From contig CP108521.1 in the NCBI GenBank assembly GCA_035999765.1, positions 992,001 to 1,056,000 of the forward strand: a DNA stretch of 64,000 nucleotides. The letters run 5' to 3'. Of this stretch, positions 52,577 through 61,595 are shown one piece after another; position 1 is the first letter of the stretch; each line of letters opens with the position of its first letter. Source of the DNA: Streptomyces sp. NBC_01231. GTDB lineage: Bacteria; Actinomycetota; Actinomycetes; Streptomycetales; Streptomycetaceae. The translations under genes were made by a program, and so were the position numbers. The notes under the pieces were generated by a model. It searched no databases. It saw only the letters and a program-made list of their open reading frames with translations, and was not told where the DNA came from.

Positions 52577-55500
52577 GTGATCAGTAGGAGGAACATCCTG
52601 ACGGCTGCGGCGGCCGCGGCCGGCACGGCAGCCGCCACGGCCGCCGACGCCGGATCAGCGACGGCCGCACCGGCGTCCGCACCAGCCCGGGCGGGTACGC
52701 GACGCGGCGCCCTGCGCGTCACCGCTCCGACCGTCGAGTACGTTCGGCACCCCCTGGGCCTCGACGTACAGCACCCGCGCCTGAGCTGGCCGATGGCCTC
52801 GGACAAGCAGGGTGCGCGACAGAGCGCCTACCAGGTCCGCGTCGCCTCCAGCGCGGCGGCGCTGTCGCATCCTGATGTCTGGGACAGCGGAAAGGTCAGC
52901 TCCGGCGAGTCCGTCCTCGTTCCGTACGCGGGCCCCCAACTGAAGCCGCGGACACGGTATTTCTGGTCCGTGCGCGTATGGGACGCCGCGAACGACGCCT
53001 CCGGCTGGAGCCCGGCGGCGTGGTGGGAGACCGGCCTCATGGACGCTGCGCAGTGGTCCGCCGACTGGGTCTCCGCTCCCCCGGCTCTCACCGACGCGCC
53101 CTCGCTGGAGCGCAGTGCGTGGATCTGGTTCCCCGAGGGCGAACCGGCCAACAGCGCACCAGCGGTGACCCGTTGGTTCCGGCGCACCGTCGATCTCCCG
53201 GACGGGATCACGGCCGCGACCCTGGCCATCACCGCCGACAACGTCTACGCCGTCTCCGTGAACGGCACCGAGGTGGCCCGCACCGACCTGGCCACCGACC
53301 ACGACGGCTGGCGCAGGCCGGCCGTCGTCGACGTCCTCGCTCAGGTGCGTTCCGGGAAGAACGCCCTCGCGGTCTCGGCCACCAACGCGACCGTGGGGCC
53401 CGCCGGCCTGGTCGCCGTCCTCACCCTTCGCACCGCATCCGGCGAACAGAGGATCGTCACCGACGCCTCCTGGAAGTCGACGGACGAGGAACCCGCCGCG
53501 GGCTGGCGCGAGGCCGACTTCGACGACACCGGCTGGCCGGCGGCCAAGGTGGCAGCCGCGTGGGGCGGCGGCCCCTGGGGGAGGGTCGTCCCGGTGTTGT
53601 ACGCCGCCAACCAGCTGCGACACGAGTTCAGGCTCTCGCGCAAGAAGGTGTCCCGCGCCCGCCTGTACGCCACCGCTCTCGGCCTGTACGAAGCCCACCT
53701 CAACGGCCACCGTGTGGGCCGCGATCAGCTCGCTCCCGGCTGGACCGACTACCGCGAACGTGTCCAGTACCAGACGTACGACGTCACCACGCTGGTGCGG
53801 CCCGGAGCCAACGCCATCGGCGCGTACCTGGCGCCCGGCTGGTACGCGGGCAACGTCGGCATGTTCGGACCGCACCAGTACGGTGAACGCCCCGCGCTGC
53901 TGGCGCAGTTGGAGGTGGAGTACACCGACGGGACGAGTGAGCGCGTCACCTCGGGCACCGACTGGCGGGCCGCCTCCGGACCGATCGTCTCCGCCGACCT
54001 GCTGGGCGGCGAGACGTACGACGCACGCGAGGAGACCCCCGGCTGGACCTCACCCGGCTTCGACGACCGGACCTGGCTCGACGTCCGCGCCGCGGTCGAG
54101 GCGGCTCCCGAGAGAATCGTCGCCCAGGTGGACGGGCCGGTCCGGGTGGCCGAGGAACTCCCGGTCAAGGAGGTGACCGAACCCAGGCCGGGCGTCTTCG
54201 TCTTCGATCTGGGTCAGAACATGGTCGGCTCGGTACGGCTGCGTGTCTCGGGCGCCGCGGGAACGACCGTACGTCTGAGGCACGCCGAGGTCCTCAACCC
54301 GGACGGCACCCTCTACACCGCGAATCTGCGCACCGCCGCGGCCACCGACACGTACACCCTCAAGGGCGGCGGAGAGGAGACGTACGAGCCGCGCTTCACC
54401 TTCCACGGCTTTCGCTACGTCGAGGTGACCGGCTTCCCCGGCACCCCCTCGGCGAAGGCCGTGACCGGTCGCGTCATGCATACGTCCGCCCCCTTCACCT
54501 TCGAGTTCGAGACCGACGTCCCGATGCTCAACACGCTGCACAGAAACATCACTTGGGGGCAGCGCGGCAACTTCCTCTCCATCCCGACGGACACCCCCGC
54601 GCGCGACGAGCGCCTGGGGTGGACGGGCGACATCAACGTCTTCGCGCCCACGGCCGCGTACACGATGGAGTCGGCCCGCTTCCTCACCAAGTGGCTCGTG
54701 GACCTGCGCGACGCGCAGACCACGGAGGGCGCCTTCACGGACGTGGCACCGACGGTCGGGACGCTCGGCGACGGTGTCGCCGGATGGGGCGACGCGGGTG
54801 TCACGGTCCCCTGGGCCCTGTACCAGGCGTACGGGGACCGGCAGGTCCTGGAGGACTCCTGGCCGTCCATTCAGGCCTGGCTGACGTACCTGGAGGAGAA
54901 CAGCGCCGACCTGCTGCGGCCGGCCGCCGGATACGGCGACTGGCTGAACGTCTCCGACGAGACCCCGGAGGACGTCGTCGCCACCGCCTACTTCGCGCAC
55001 AGCGCCGATCTCGCGGCCCGGATCGCTCAGGCGCTCGACGAGGACTCCGCCCCCTACCTCGACCTCTTCGAGCGCGTCCGCGAGGCGTTCCAGAACGCCT
55101 ACGTCACGGCCGCCGGCCGGGTGAAGGGTGACACGCAGACGGCCTATGTCCTCGCCCTGTCGATGAACCTGCTGCCGGATGCGCTGCGGAAGGCGGCGGC
55201 CGACCGTCTCGTCGCGCTGATCGAGGCCAAGGACTGGCACCTGTCGACGGGATTCCTCGGTGCGCCCCGGCTGCTGCCCGTCCTCACCGACACCGGCCAC
55301 AACGACGTCGCCTACCGGCTGCTCCAGCAACGTTCCTTCCCCAGCTGGGGCTATCAGATCGACAAGGGCGCCACCACGATGTGGGAACGCTGGGACTCCA
55401 TCCAGCCCGACGGAGCGTTCCAGACCCCGGACATGAACTCCTTCAACCACTACGCCTACGGCTCGGTGGGCGAGTGGATGTACACGAACATCGCCGGCAT

Positions 55501-55795
55501 CGCGGCGGGCCGACCCGGCTACCGGGAGATCGTCATCCGCCCCCGCCCGGGCGGCGACGTCACCTCCGCCCGCGCCACGTTCGCCTCGGTCCACGGCCCG
55601 GTCTCCACACAGTGGCGGCAGAAGTCCGGCGGCTTCGTCCTCACCTGTGCCGTGCCGCCCAACACGACCGCCGAAGTGTGGATTCCCGCGGACGCGCCGG
55701 ACGCGGTCACCCACACCCACGCGACGTTCCTGCGCGAGGAGGACGGCTGCGTGGTCTACCAGGTCGGATCCGGCAACCACCGCTTCGCAACGTAA
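52577..55795 (+). CDS. Secreted alpha-L-rhamnosidase, glycoside hydrolase family 78
   Basis: The 1072-residue enzyme hydrolyses terminal alpha-L-rhamnose. The Tat signal is SRRNILTAAAAAAG. Beta-sandwich domains follow, including a first fibronectin-like unit (RLSWPMASDKQGARQSAYQV) and a CBM67-like region around residues 170-300. The catalytic (alpha/alpha)6 barrel begins near FLSIPTDTPARDERLGWTGD, where the acidic residues DxxxRDE of GH78 are found. A last beta domain ends the protein. The GTG at 52577 has GAGGGG upstream. It is divergent from the GH127-GH106 operon, and both promoters have the same operator type. A hairpin terminator follows the gene. Confidence 0.93.
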   Translation: MISRRNILTAAAAAAGTAAATAADAGSATAAPASAPARAGTRRGALRVTAPTVEYVRHPLGLDVQHPRLSWPMASDKQGARQSAYQVRVASSAAALSHPDVWDSGKVSSGESVLVPYAGPQLKPRTRYFWSVRVWDAANDASGWSPAAWWETGLMDAAQWSADWVSAPPALTDAPSLERSAWIWFPEGEPANSAPAVTRWFRRTVDLPDGITAATLAITADNVYAVSVNGTEVARTDLATDHDGWRRPAVVDVLAQVRSGKNALAVSATNATVGPAGLVAVLTLRTASGEQRIVTDASWKSTDEEPAAGWREADFDDTGWPAAKVAAAWGGGPWGRVVPVLYAANQLRHEFRLSRKKVSRARLYATALGLYEAHLNGHRVGRDQLAPGWTDYRERVQYQTYDVTTLVRPGANAIGAYLAPGWYAGNVGMFGPHQYGERPALLAQLEVEYTDGTSERVTSGTDWRAASGPIVSADLLGGETYDAREETPGWTSPGFDDRTWLDVRAAVEAAPERIVAQVDGPVRVAEELPVKEVTEPRPGVFVFDLGQNMVGSVRLRVSGAAGTTVRLRHAEVLNPDGTLYTANLRTAAATDTYTLKGGGEETYEPRFTFHGFRYVEVTGFPGTPSAKAVTGRVMHTSAPFTFEFETDVPMLNTLHRNITWGQRGNFLSIPTDTPARDERLGWTGDINVFAPTAAYTMESARFLTKWLVDLRDAQTTEGAFTDVAPTVGTLGDGVAGWGDAGVTVPWALYQAYGDRQVLEDSWPSIQAWLTYLEENSADLLRPAAGYGDWLNVSDETPEDVVATAYFAHSADLAARIAQALDEDSAPYLDLFERVREAFQNAYVTAAGRVKGDTQTAYVLALSMNLLPDALRKAAADRLVALIEAKDWHLSTGFLGAPRLLPVLTDTGHNDVAYRLLQQRSFPSWGYQIDKGATTMWERWDSIQPDGAFQTPDMNSFNHYAYGSVGEWMYTNIAGIAAGRPGYREIVIRPRPGGDVTSARATFASVHGPVSTQWRQKSGGFVLTCAVPPNTTAEVWIPADAPDAVTHTHATFLREEDGCVVYQVGSGNHRFAT

Positions 55796-55805
55796 CGCGC
55801 CCGCA

Positions 55806-55839
55806 GGCCGGCCCGCGGCACGTCACCGGCGGGCCGGCC
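55806..55839 (+). terminator. Hairpin terminator after the GH78 gene
   Basis: A perfect 11-bp GC stem (55806-55816 with 55829-55839) with a 12-base loop lies 11 bases after the stop codon. Confidence 0.7.
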
Positions 55840-56081
55840 GTGGGAAGCGGCGTGTCCACACGAGATGCCCATGTACTCGACGGCCCGGTGGTACGGGGTG
55901 CGTGCCGCGCGCCTGTCCAGCGGACAGAATGCAATGCCCAACTGACTAGATCGCATCGCTCGCCCACTATCGGCGTCTCCTCACGGACAACCCACAGACC
56001 CCCCCTCCCCCCTCCTAGGTGACGCGAGAGGCGCCCGGGACCGACGGGACGTCTGCGCACGGTGTTTTGAGGAGAGGATCA

Positions 56082-58850
56082 TTGATCCGTGCCCGGCGAA
56101 TATGTGTGACCGCCGTGGCGGTGCTGGCGGCCCTGGCGGGCTCGCCCGGACTGGCACAGGCCGAACAGCCGCACGAATCGGGGCTGTTGAGCGCGACGGA
56201 CGACAACCCCCTTCCGCCGGGGTGGCGGATCGGCGGGGAGGGCGGGGCGCGCGAGCTGGTCTGGCGTGCGCCGAAGGCCGTACCCATGGGGGATGCGCGA
56301 GTCGAGTTCCGTACCGGGGACCGGTTGCTCGGGGTGCCGAAGCCGGCGAGGGACGGGCGGACCTTCCGGCTCGCCCTCGGCGAGACGCGGCCCCAGCAGC
56401 TGACGGACCTTCAAGTGACGGCCGCGGGGCGTCGGCTGGACGCGACGGCCAAGGACACGCAGAGGTCCGGCTCGCGCGTGGCACGGATGCCCGCGCAGGC
56501 GCCGGCGAACGGCGTTGATCCGGGCGAACCCGGCTCGTACCGCACGGTCACCGGGGAGTACGACCTCGACCCGGTGCGCCTGCCCGGGTTCGACACCCCG
56601 GTGGAGATGACCGCCGAGGTGGTGGCGCCGAAGGGTGCCACCGGCAGTCGGCCGCTCGCGCTGTTCCTGCACGGCCGCCACAACACCTGCTACAAGCCGG
56701 GCTCCGAGGACGACGTGACCGGCGACTGGCCCTGTGCGGACGGCTACCAGCCGATCCCGAGCTACCTGGGCCATCTGCGCGACCAGCAACTGCTGGCCTC
56801 CCAGGGGTATGTGACGGTGTCGATCTCGGCGAACGGCATCAACGCCCAGGACGAGGAGACCGAGGACGCCGGCGCGCAGGCGCGTTCCTCGCTGGTACGG
56901 CAGCACCTCGCCCGCTGGGCCGACTGGACCGCCCATCGCTCCTCCGCCCCGGCCGTCGTACGCGAGGCGACGAAGGCGGACCTCTCCCAGGTCCTGCTCG
57001 TCGGCCACTCGCGCGGTGGCGAGGGCGTCAACCGGGCCGCCATGGACAGCCTCTACCCGCCGCCGGCCGCCGAGGACGGCTACCGGGGCCCGGTGCGCTG
57101 GAAGGTGCGCGGGACCGTGCTCATCGGACCGACGATCTTCGGCCAGAATCCAGTCGCCGACGTGCCGTCCGTGACGCTGTTGCCGGGCTGCGACGGCGAC
57201 GTGTCGGACCTCCAGGGCGAGGACTTCGTCGACGGGACGCGCGGGATCAGCCGGGGCACGGCACTGCACAGCGCGGTCTACATGGTCGGCGCCAACCACA
57301 ACTACTTCAACAGCGAGTGGACCCCGGGCGAGGCCGTCGCACCGGCCAGGGACGACTTCCGGGCCGACCCGGAGCAGCCGGACCCGGTGTGCACGCCGGG
57401 TGCCGCGACCCGGCTGACCGCCGCCCAGCAGCACAAGGCGGGCGCCACGTACATCGCCGCCGCGGCCCGGCTCTTCCTCGCCGGGGACGATCGGGTGCGT
57501 CCGCTGCTCGACGGTTCCGGCAAGCGGGCCCCGTCCGCGGACCCGGCCCGGGTGCTGACCCACGCGGTCGGCGGCCGCCGCAGCGGTGGTTTCCTGCCGG
57601 ACGGCGGGGCGAAGGTGACCGGCGCCCGGCTGTGTTCGGCGATCGACCCCGACCCGGCCGTGGCCTGTCTGGACCCGGAGACCCCCGGATCGTCACCGCA
57701 CTTCGCGTCCTGGGAGACGGACCAGGAGACCAGCCGCAGCGCGGTGGACCTGAAGTGGTCCGCGCCGGGCACGGCCGCCCGTATCACTCCGGCCGAGCCG
57801 CTCTCCCTGCGCGACTCCCAGAAGCTCGCGCTTCGGGTCTTCGTACCGCCGAACACGACCGGCACGAAGTTCGACGTGTCCGTCACCGACTCCTCCGGCC
57901 GTCGGGTGACACTGGGCTCGGTCCAGGTGGACGGGCTCCCGGGCTCCACGTACACGGCCTCCTACTGGGCTCAGGAGCTGCGCGTCCCGCTGTCGGCAGC
58001 GACCCGGGCCGGGCTCGATCTCAGGCATGTCAAGTCCCTTGAGCTGACGCCCCGTTCGCAGTCCGGGCGGGCCTGGTTGATGGACGCCTGGGGCTGGGCG
58101 CCCGGCACTTCGGCGGTGGAGGCGGCCGCACTGCCGCGTGTCGACGTGGGCCGCACGATCGTCAAGGAGGGCGACTCGGGCACCCGCACCTACCGAATCC
58201 CGGTCGAGATCTCCGGGCACGGCAGCGGGCAGGTCCGCGTGTACGTCCTCGACCCGGACGGCGGCCGGGCCGAGAACCGCCTCGTGACCGTACGGCCCGG
58301 CAGCGACGCGATCGACGTGCCGGTCGAGGTGAAGGGCGACACGGTCTACGGCGGCGACGTGGAGCACGACATCGCCGTCAAGGCCGTCCGGGGCGCCGTC
58401 GTCGGCAAGTACCGGGGCGGGTTCACCGTCGAGAACGACGACCCCGAGCCGGTGGTCACCCTGTCGCCGGTCGCGGACCGGGTGACCGAGGGAGGGACGC
58501 TGACCTGGCGGCTGTCCGTGGACGCGCCCACGGCGGTGGACATCTGGACGCCGGTGCGGGTGCTTCCCGTCACCGAGGGCGCCGAGCTGTCCACCAAGGA
58601 CGTGGACCCGCAGTGGCTCAAGGAATGGTCCGGTGACGTGCCCGACCCCGAGCGGCCGCTGTCCGACGCGCACCTGTGGGTGTGGCTGAACATCCCGCCC
58701 GGCAGCAGCAGCGTGGACTTCGTCGTGCCGACCGTGCGGGACCAGGTGGCCGAGCCGACGGAGTCGCTGCGCCTCGCACAGACCGACAGAAACGCCGAGC
58801 CTCTGCCCGACAGGCCGGCGCTGACGGGGACGGTGCTCGACAAGCCGTAA
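56082..58850 (+). CDS. Large secreted alpha/beta hydrolase with C-terminal beta modules
   Basis: The 922-residue protein has a signal peptide (RRICVTAVAVLAALAGSPGL, cleavage near AQA). An alpha/beta-hydrolase domain follows at about 190-480, with FLHGRHNTC as oxyanion region and the nucleophile serine in LVGHSRGGEGV; GANHNYF may hold the catalytic His. A middle beta domain (about 530-680) and a Calx-beta-like stretch (VKEGDSGTRTYRIPVEISG and VTEGGTLTWRLSVDA) end the chain. The TTG at 56082 is supported by GAGGAGAGG 5 bases upstream. The substrate is unknown; an extracellular esterase or lipase-like role is plausible. A strong terminator follows. It is not clearly part of the rhamnosidase cluster. 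Confidence 0.75.
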   Translation: MIRARRICVTAVAVLAALAGSPGLAQAEQPHESGLLSATDDNPLPPGWRIGGEGGARELVWRAPKAVPMGDARVEFRTGDRLLGVPKPARDGRTFRLALGETRPQQLTDLQVTAAGRRLDATAKDTQRSGSRVARMPAQAPANGVDPGEPGSYRTVTGEYDLDPVRLPGFDTPVEMTAEVVAPKGATGSRPLALFLHGRHNTCYKPGSEDDVTGDWPCADGYQPIPSYLGHLRDQQLLASQGYVTVSISANGINAQDEETEDAGAQARSSLVRQHLARWADWTAHRSSAPAVVREATKADLSQVLLVGHSRGGEGVNRAAMDSLYPPPAAEDGYRGPVRWKVRGTVLIGPTIFGQNPVADVPSVTLLPGCDGDVSDLQGEDFVDGTRGISRGTALHSAVYMVGANHNYFNSEWTPGEAVAPARDDFRADPEQPDPVCTPGAATRLTAAQQHKAGATYIAAAARLFLAGDDRVRPLLDGSGKRAPSADPARVLTHAVGGRRSGGFLPDGGAKVTGARLCSAIDPDPAVACLDPETPGSSPHFASWETDQETSRSAVDLKWSAPGTAARITPAEPLSLRDSQKLALRVFVPPNTTGTKFDVSVTDSSGRRVTLGSVQVDGLPGSTYTASYWAQELRVPLSAATRAGLDLRHVKSLELTPRSQSGRAWLMDAWGWAPGTSAVEAAALPRVDVGRTIVKEGDSGTRTYRIPVEISGHGSGQVRVYVLDPDGGRAENRLVTVRPGSDAIDVPVEVKGDTVYGGDVEHDIAVKAVRGAVVGKYRGGFTVENDDPEPVVTLSPVADRVTEGGTLTWRLSVDAPTAVDIWTPVRVLPVTEGAELSTKDVDPQWLKEWSGDVPDPERPLSDAHLWVWLNIPPGSSSVDFVVPTVRDQVAEPTESLRLAQTDRNAEPLPDRPALTGTVLDKP

Positions 58851-59285
58851 GCACGATGTACGAGGGATCGTGAGCACCCTCTTGTGCGGGGTCCGGTCTC
58901 CGGACCCCGCGCTTCACGGGGACACGCGGATCCCGACCGTCCCGTCCAGCCGCCGGTGCCCTGCTGCCGAAGAGCGTGAGCCGGCCGAGGATGCCGTACT
59001 CGTGGGCCGGGAGCTGCCGGTAGGGGGCGGTGGTCGCCGCGTCGATCGGTCCACCCGCACGGCCAACGGTGGGGCACCCCCGCGCCGTCTTCGCCGCCCT
59101 CCGGGCGGGCGGAAACACCAGGATGCTGAGCCGTTCGAAGGGCTTCGGAGGAACGTCGGTCGGACGTCCTCGGTCATGACGGCCGCCCGCCGAACCGCCA
59201 GTTGGCTCAGCTGGGCACAACGCGACATCGGATGCCCCCGTGCCGACAGCGGAGGATGAGGCCGGCCGACGAACCCGTCGAAGTC
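58851..59285. other. Intergenic region between convergent hydrolase genes
   Basis: These 435 bases contain the terminator at 58886-58910 and no convincing gene. Minus-strand frames give peptides such as PYRQLPAHEYGILGRLTLFG, which look slightly protein-like and might be a degraded gene, but nothing could be identified. Confidence 0.5.
58886..58910 (+). terminator. Hairpin terminator after the large hydrolase gene
   Basis: A perfect 11-bp stem (58886-58896 with 58900-58910) with a TCT loop lies 36 bases after the stop codon. Confidence 0.85.
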
Positions 59286-60158
59286 CTATACGCCCACGGC
59301 GCCTTGCACGAATCGCCGAAGGTGCGTACGCACGACGTCGGGCCGCTCCAACCACGGCTCGTGTCCTGCGCCCTCGATCCGGGTCAGCGGAAGAGCGAGC
59401 CGGAGCGCGAGTGATTCGAGCGCCGACACAGGACGGGGATCGTCGGCCCCACCGAGGAGCTCCGCCCGCGCGGGCAGGCGTGCGCGTAGATCGGCAAGGT
59501 GCTCATCGAGCGGATCCGCGCGTCCTTCCCTGCCAAGTTCGCGGTTCATGGACCAGTTGACCGGGCGACGCCGCCGGGCATCCTTGGCGGCCCAGTGCGA
59601 CCCGCGGTCGGGATCGGCGTGGTCGGTGGACCAGGCCAGCGTGAGCAGCTCGACTTCCTGATCCTCCGTGCGGTGCGGCAGCTCCTCCAATGCACGGAGC
59701 CGCTCCCGCTGCCCCGCGGACATGCGGCGGCCTCGCTCCACGCGGTATTCGGTACGCCAATCGCCGACGAACGGCCCGCACATCAGCAGCATTGCGGCAA
59801 CCCGGTCAGGATGCCTCAGACAGAACCGGCTCGCCAGATCGGTGCCGTAGGAATGCCCGATCAGCACGGCCTTGGACACCTCCCATGCGTCGAGCAGCTC
59901 GGCCAGATCGTCGACATGCCGGGCAAGGGAGTGGGTGCCCCGCCAAGGGGATCGACCCGTGCCGCGCTGGTCGTACCGGTAGACAGGCGCGAGGTCCGCG
60001 ATCATGGGGGCGACCTCGCCCAGATAGTCCGGCAGACCCGGACCGCCATGGAGCAGGATCACGGCCGGCTTCCGAGCCGTGTCCCCCAGCGCCATCCAGC
60101 GCAACTGCGCCTCGTCGGTCGTCGACACGAGGCCCTGCGTCTCCATGAGTTCTCCCAT
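59286..60158 (-). CDS. Alpha/beta hydrolase, proline iminopeptidase-like
   Basis: The 290-residue cytoplasmic hydrolase has HGGPGLPDYLG (oxyanion motif typical of prolyl aminopeptidases), nucleophile Ser in LIGHSYGTDLA, Asp in LLGGADDPRP and His in EGAGHEPW. Residues YDQRGTGRS also match the family. Prolyl iminopeptidases remove N-terminal proline; related enzymes act on other small amides or esters, so the substrate is not fixed. The ATG at 60158 has GGGGAG 9 bases upstream. It is divergent from the M20-type gene with about 105 bases between. Confidence 0.85.
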   Translation of the reverse strand: MGELMETQGLVSTTDEAQLRWMALGDTARKPAVILLHGGPGLPDYLGEVAPMIADLAPVYRYDQRGTGRSPWRGTHSLARHVDDLAELLDAWEVSKAVLIGHSYGTDLASRFCLRHPDRVAAMLLMCGPFVGDWRTEYRVERGRRMSAGQRERLRALEELPHRTEDQEVELLTLAWSTDHADPDRGSHWAAKDARRRRPVNWSMNRELGREGRADPLDEHLADLRARLPARAELLGGADDPRPVSALESLALRLALPLTRIEGAGHEPWLERPDVVRTHLRRFVQGAVGV

Positions 60159-60263
60159 GGTGAGGTTCTCCCCACCGCCGACGGGTGGCTCACCGGATGG
60201 GCAATGGCATCAGTGCGCGGCGATCATGTGTCCTGGAAGACGACTTGAGGCAAAGGGGTACCA

Positions 60264-61577
60264 GTGGATCGTCCGAATCGGGCCATGGAGCACGCTCTCA
60301 CGCGCCGCACGTTATTGGCCGGCACAGCGGCAGCCGGTGTGGGAATGGTGTGGGGAGGCACGGGCAATGCCGTCGCGGGTGGATGGAGAGGACCGGTGAG
60401 GCAGGCGGCGGTGGTCGCCGAGGCGGCGCGTCTGGACCGTGTGCTGATTGAGCTGCGGCGGGATATCCATCGGCACCCTGAGGCCCCGGGGCAGGAACAG
60501 CGCACCGCCGCCGTGGTGGCCCGGGAGCTGCGGGCGGCGGGGCTGACCGTCACCACCGGAGTGGGCGGCCACGGAGTCGTCGGGGTCCTGCGGGGCGCGC
60601 GTCCAGGCCGGACCGTCGCCTATCGGGCGGACATGGACGCGGTTCCGCCCAAAGACATCGTCGGAGGAGGTTCCGCGCCGGCCCATCTCTGCGGACACGA
60701 CGTCCACACCACGGTGAGTATCGGCGTCGCGCGGGTCCTGGCGCGGCTGCGGCAGCATCTGAGCGGAACGGTGGTTTTCCTCTCCCAGCCTGCCGAGGAG
60801 GCGCTGTCCGGGGCCCGCGCACTGATCGACTCAGGTGTGCTGGAGCGTGAGCACGTCGAGGAAATCCATGCGCTGCACTGCGGGCCGTTCCCGGTCGGCC
60901 AGTTCGCCGTGACTCCTGGCTACGGGATGCCGGGCCAGGACAAGGCGGAAGTGACCCTCTCCGGGCCGGACGCACTCGATGCCGCGCGGCGCCTGGCCGT
61001 CGATATCGGCGCGCTCGCAACCGTGGCTCTGCCACAGACCCCGGCGGACCTGGAGCGGATCATCGCTGAGTCCCAGACGCCCGACGGGCCGCTGGCCCGG
61101 TTCGTAGCCCTGCGGGCAACAGCGCAGGAGGCGAAGGTGAGTGTGTCCTATCGCTGCTGGCCGCAGGAGCGGTACGTGGAGGTGCGGGAAAACATTCGTC
61201 GACTGGCCAAGCCCTATGCGGGGGCCGGGGTGCGCTTCCCCGCTGAGCCGTTCCCGGCCATGGTCTGCCCAGAACGCGACGCCCGCCTGCTCGCCCACCA
61301 CCTGCGCCGCACCGTCGGCCAGGACATGGTCACCGAGCTCTGTGCCGCCTTCCCGCCCTTCAGCGGCGAGGACTTCGCCCTCTTCCTGGAGCGGCTCCCC
61401 GGTACGTACACCTTCCTCGGTGTCCAAGCCCCAGGCAGCCCCATCACCACGAGTTATCCGCATTACCCCGACTTCTCCCCTGATGAGCGGGCCATCGGCG
61501 TCGGCGTGCGGGCGATGGCGGGCTGGATCGCGGAGCGCACCCACAGGGGCGCAGGGCCTGCCGGGCGGACTCAGTAG
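60264..61577 (+). CDS. M20-family amidohydrolase/metallopeptidase, probably exported
   Basis: The 437-residue enzyme resembles hippurate- or N-acyl-amino-acid-hydrolase-type M20D proteins. It starts with a twin-arginine signal (LTRRTLLAGTAAAGVGMVWG). The body begins LRRDIHRHPEAPGQE. Metal and catalytic residues are visible in AYRADMDAVP, CGHDVHTT and PAEEALSGA, and a late FSGEDFALFL. A C-terminal metal ligand His lies in TTSYPHYPDF. It probably removes an acyl group from an amino acid or related amide in the extracytoplasmic space. The GTG at 60264 has AAAGGGG upstream. It converges on the MFS gene 18 bases away. Confidence 0.87.
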   Translation: MDRPNRAMEHALTRRTLLAGTAAAGVGMVWGGTGNAVAGGWRGPVRQAAVVAEAARLDRVLIELRRDIHRHPEAPGQEQRTAAVVARELRAAGLTVTTGVGGHGVVGVLRGARPGRTVAYRADMDAVPPKDIVGGGSAPAHLCGHDVHTTVSIGVARVLARLRQHLSGTVVFLSQPAEEALSGARALIDSGVLEREHVEEIHALHCGPFPVGQFAVTPGYGMPGQDKAEVTLSGPDALDAARRLAVDIGALATVALPQTPADLERIIAESQTPDGPLARFVALRATAQEAKVSVSYRCWPQERYVEVRENIRRLAKPYAGAGVRFPAEPFPAMVCPERDARLLAHHLRRTVGQDMVTELCAAFPPFSGEDFALFLERLPGTYTFLGVQAPGSPITTSYPHYPDFSPDERAIGVGVRAMAGWIAERTHRGAGPAGRTQ

Positions 61578-61595
61578 TCCGGCCGGTGTACGCCG

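Noticed and set aside
58911..59285. Minus-strand peptide with YRQLPAHEYGILGRLTLFG
   Set aside because: It looks slightly protein-like but has no start, no homology I recognise and a short span; at most a gene remnant.
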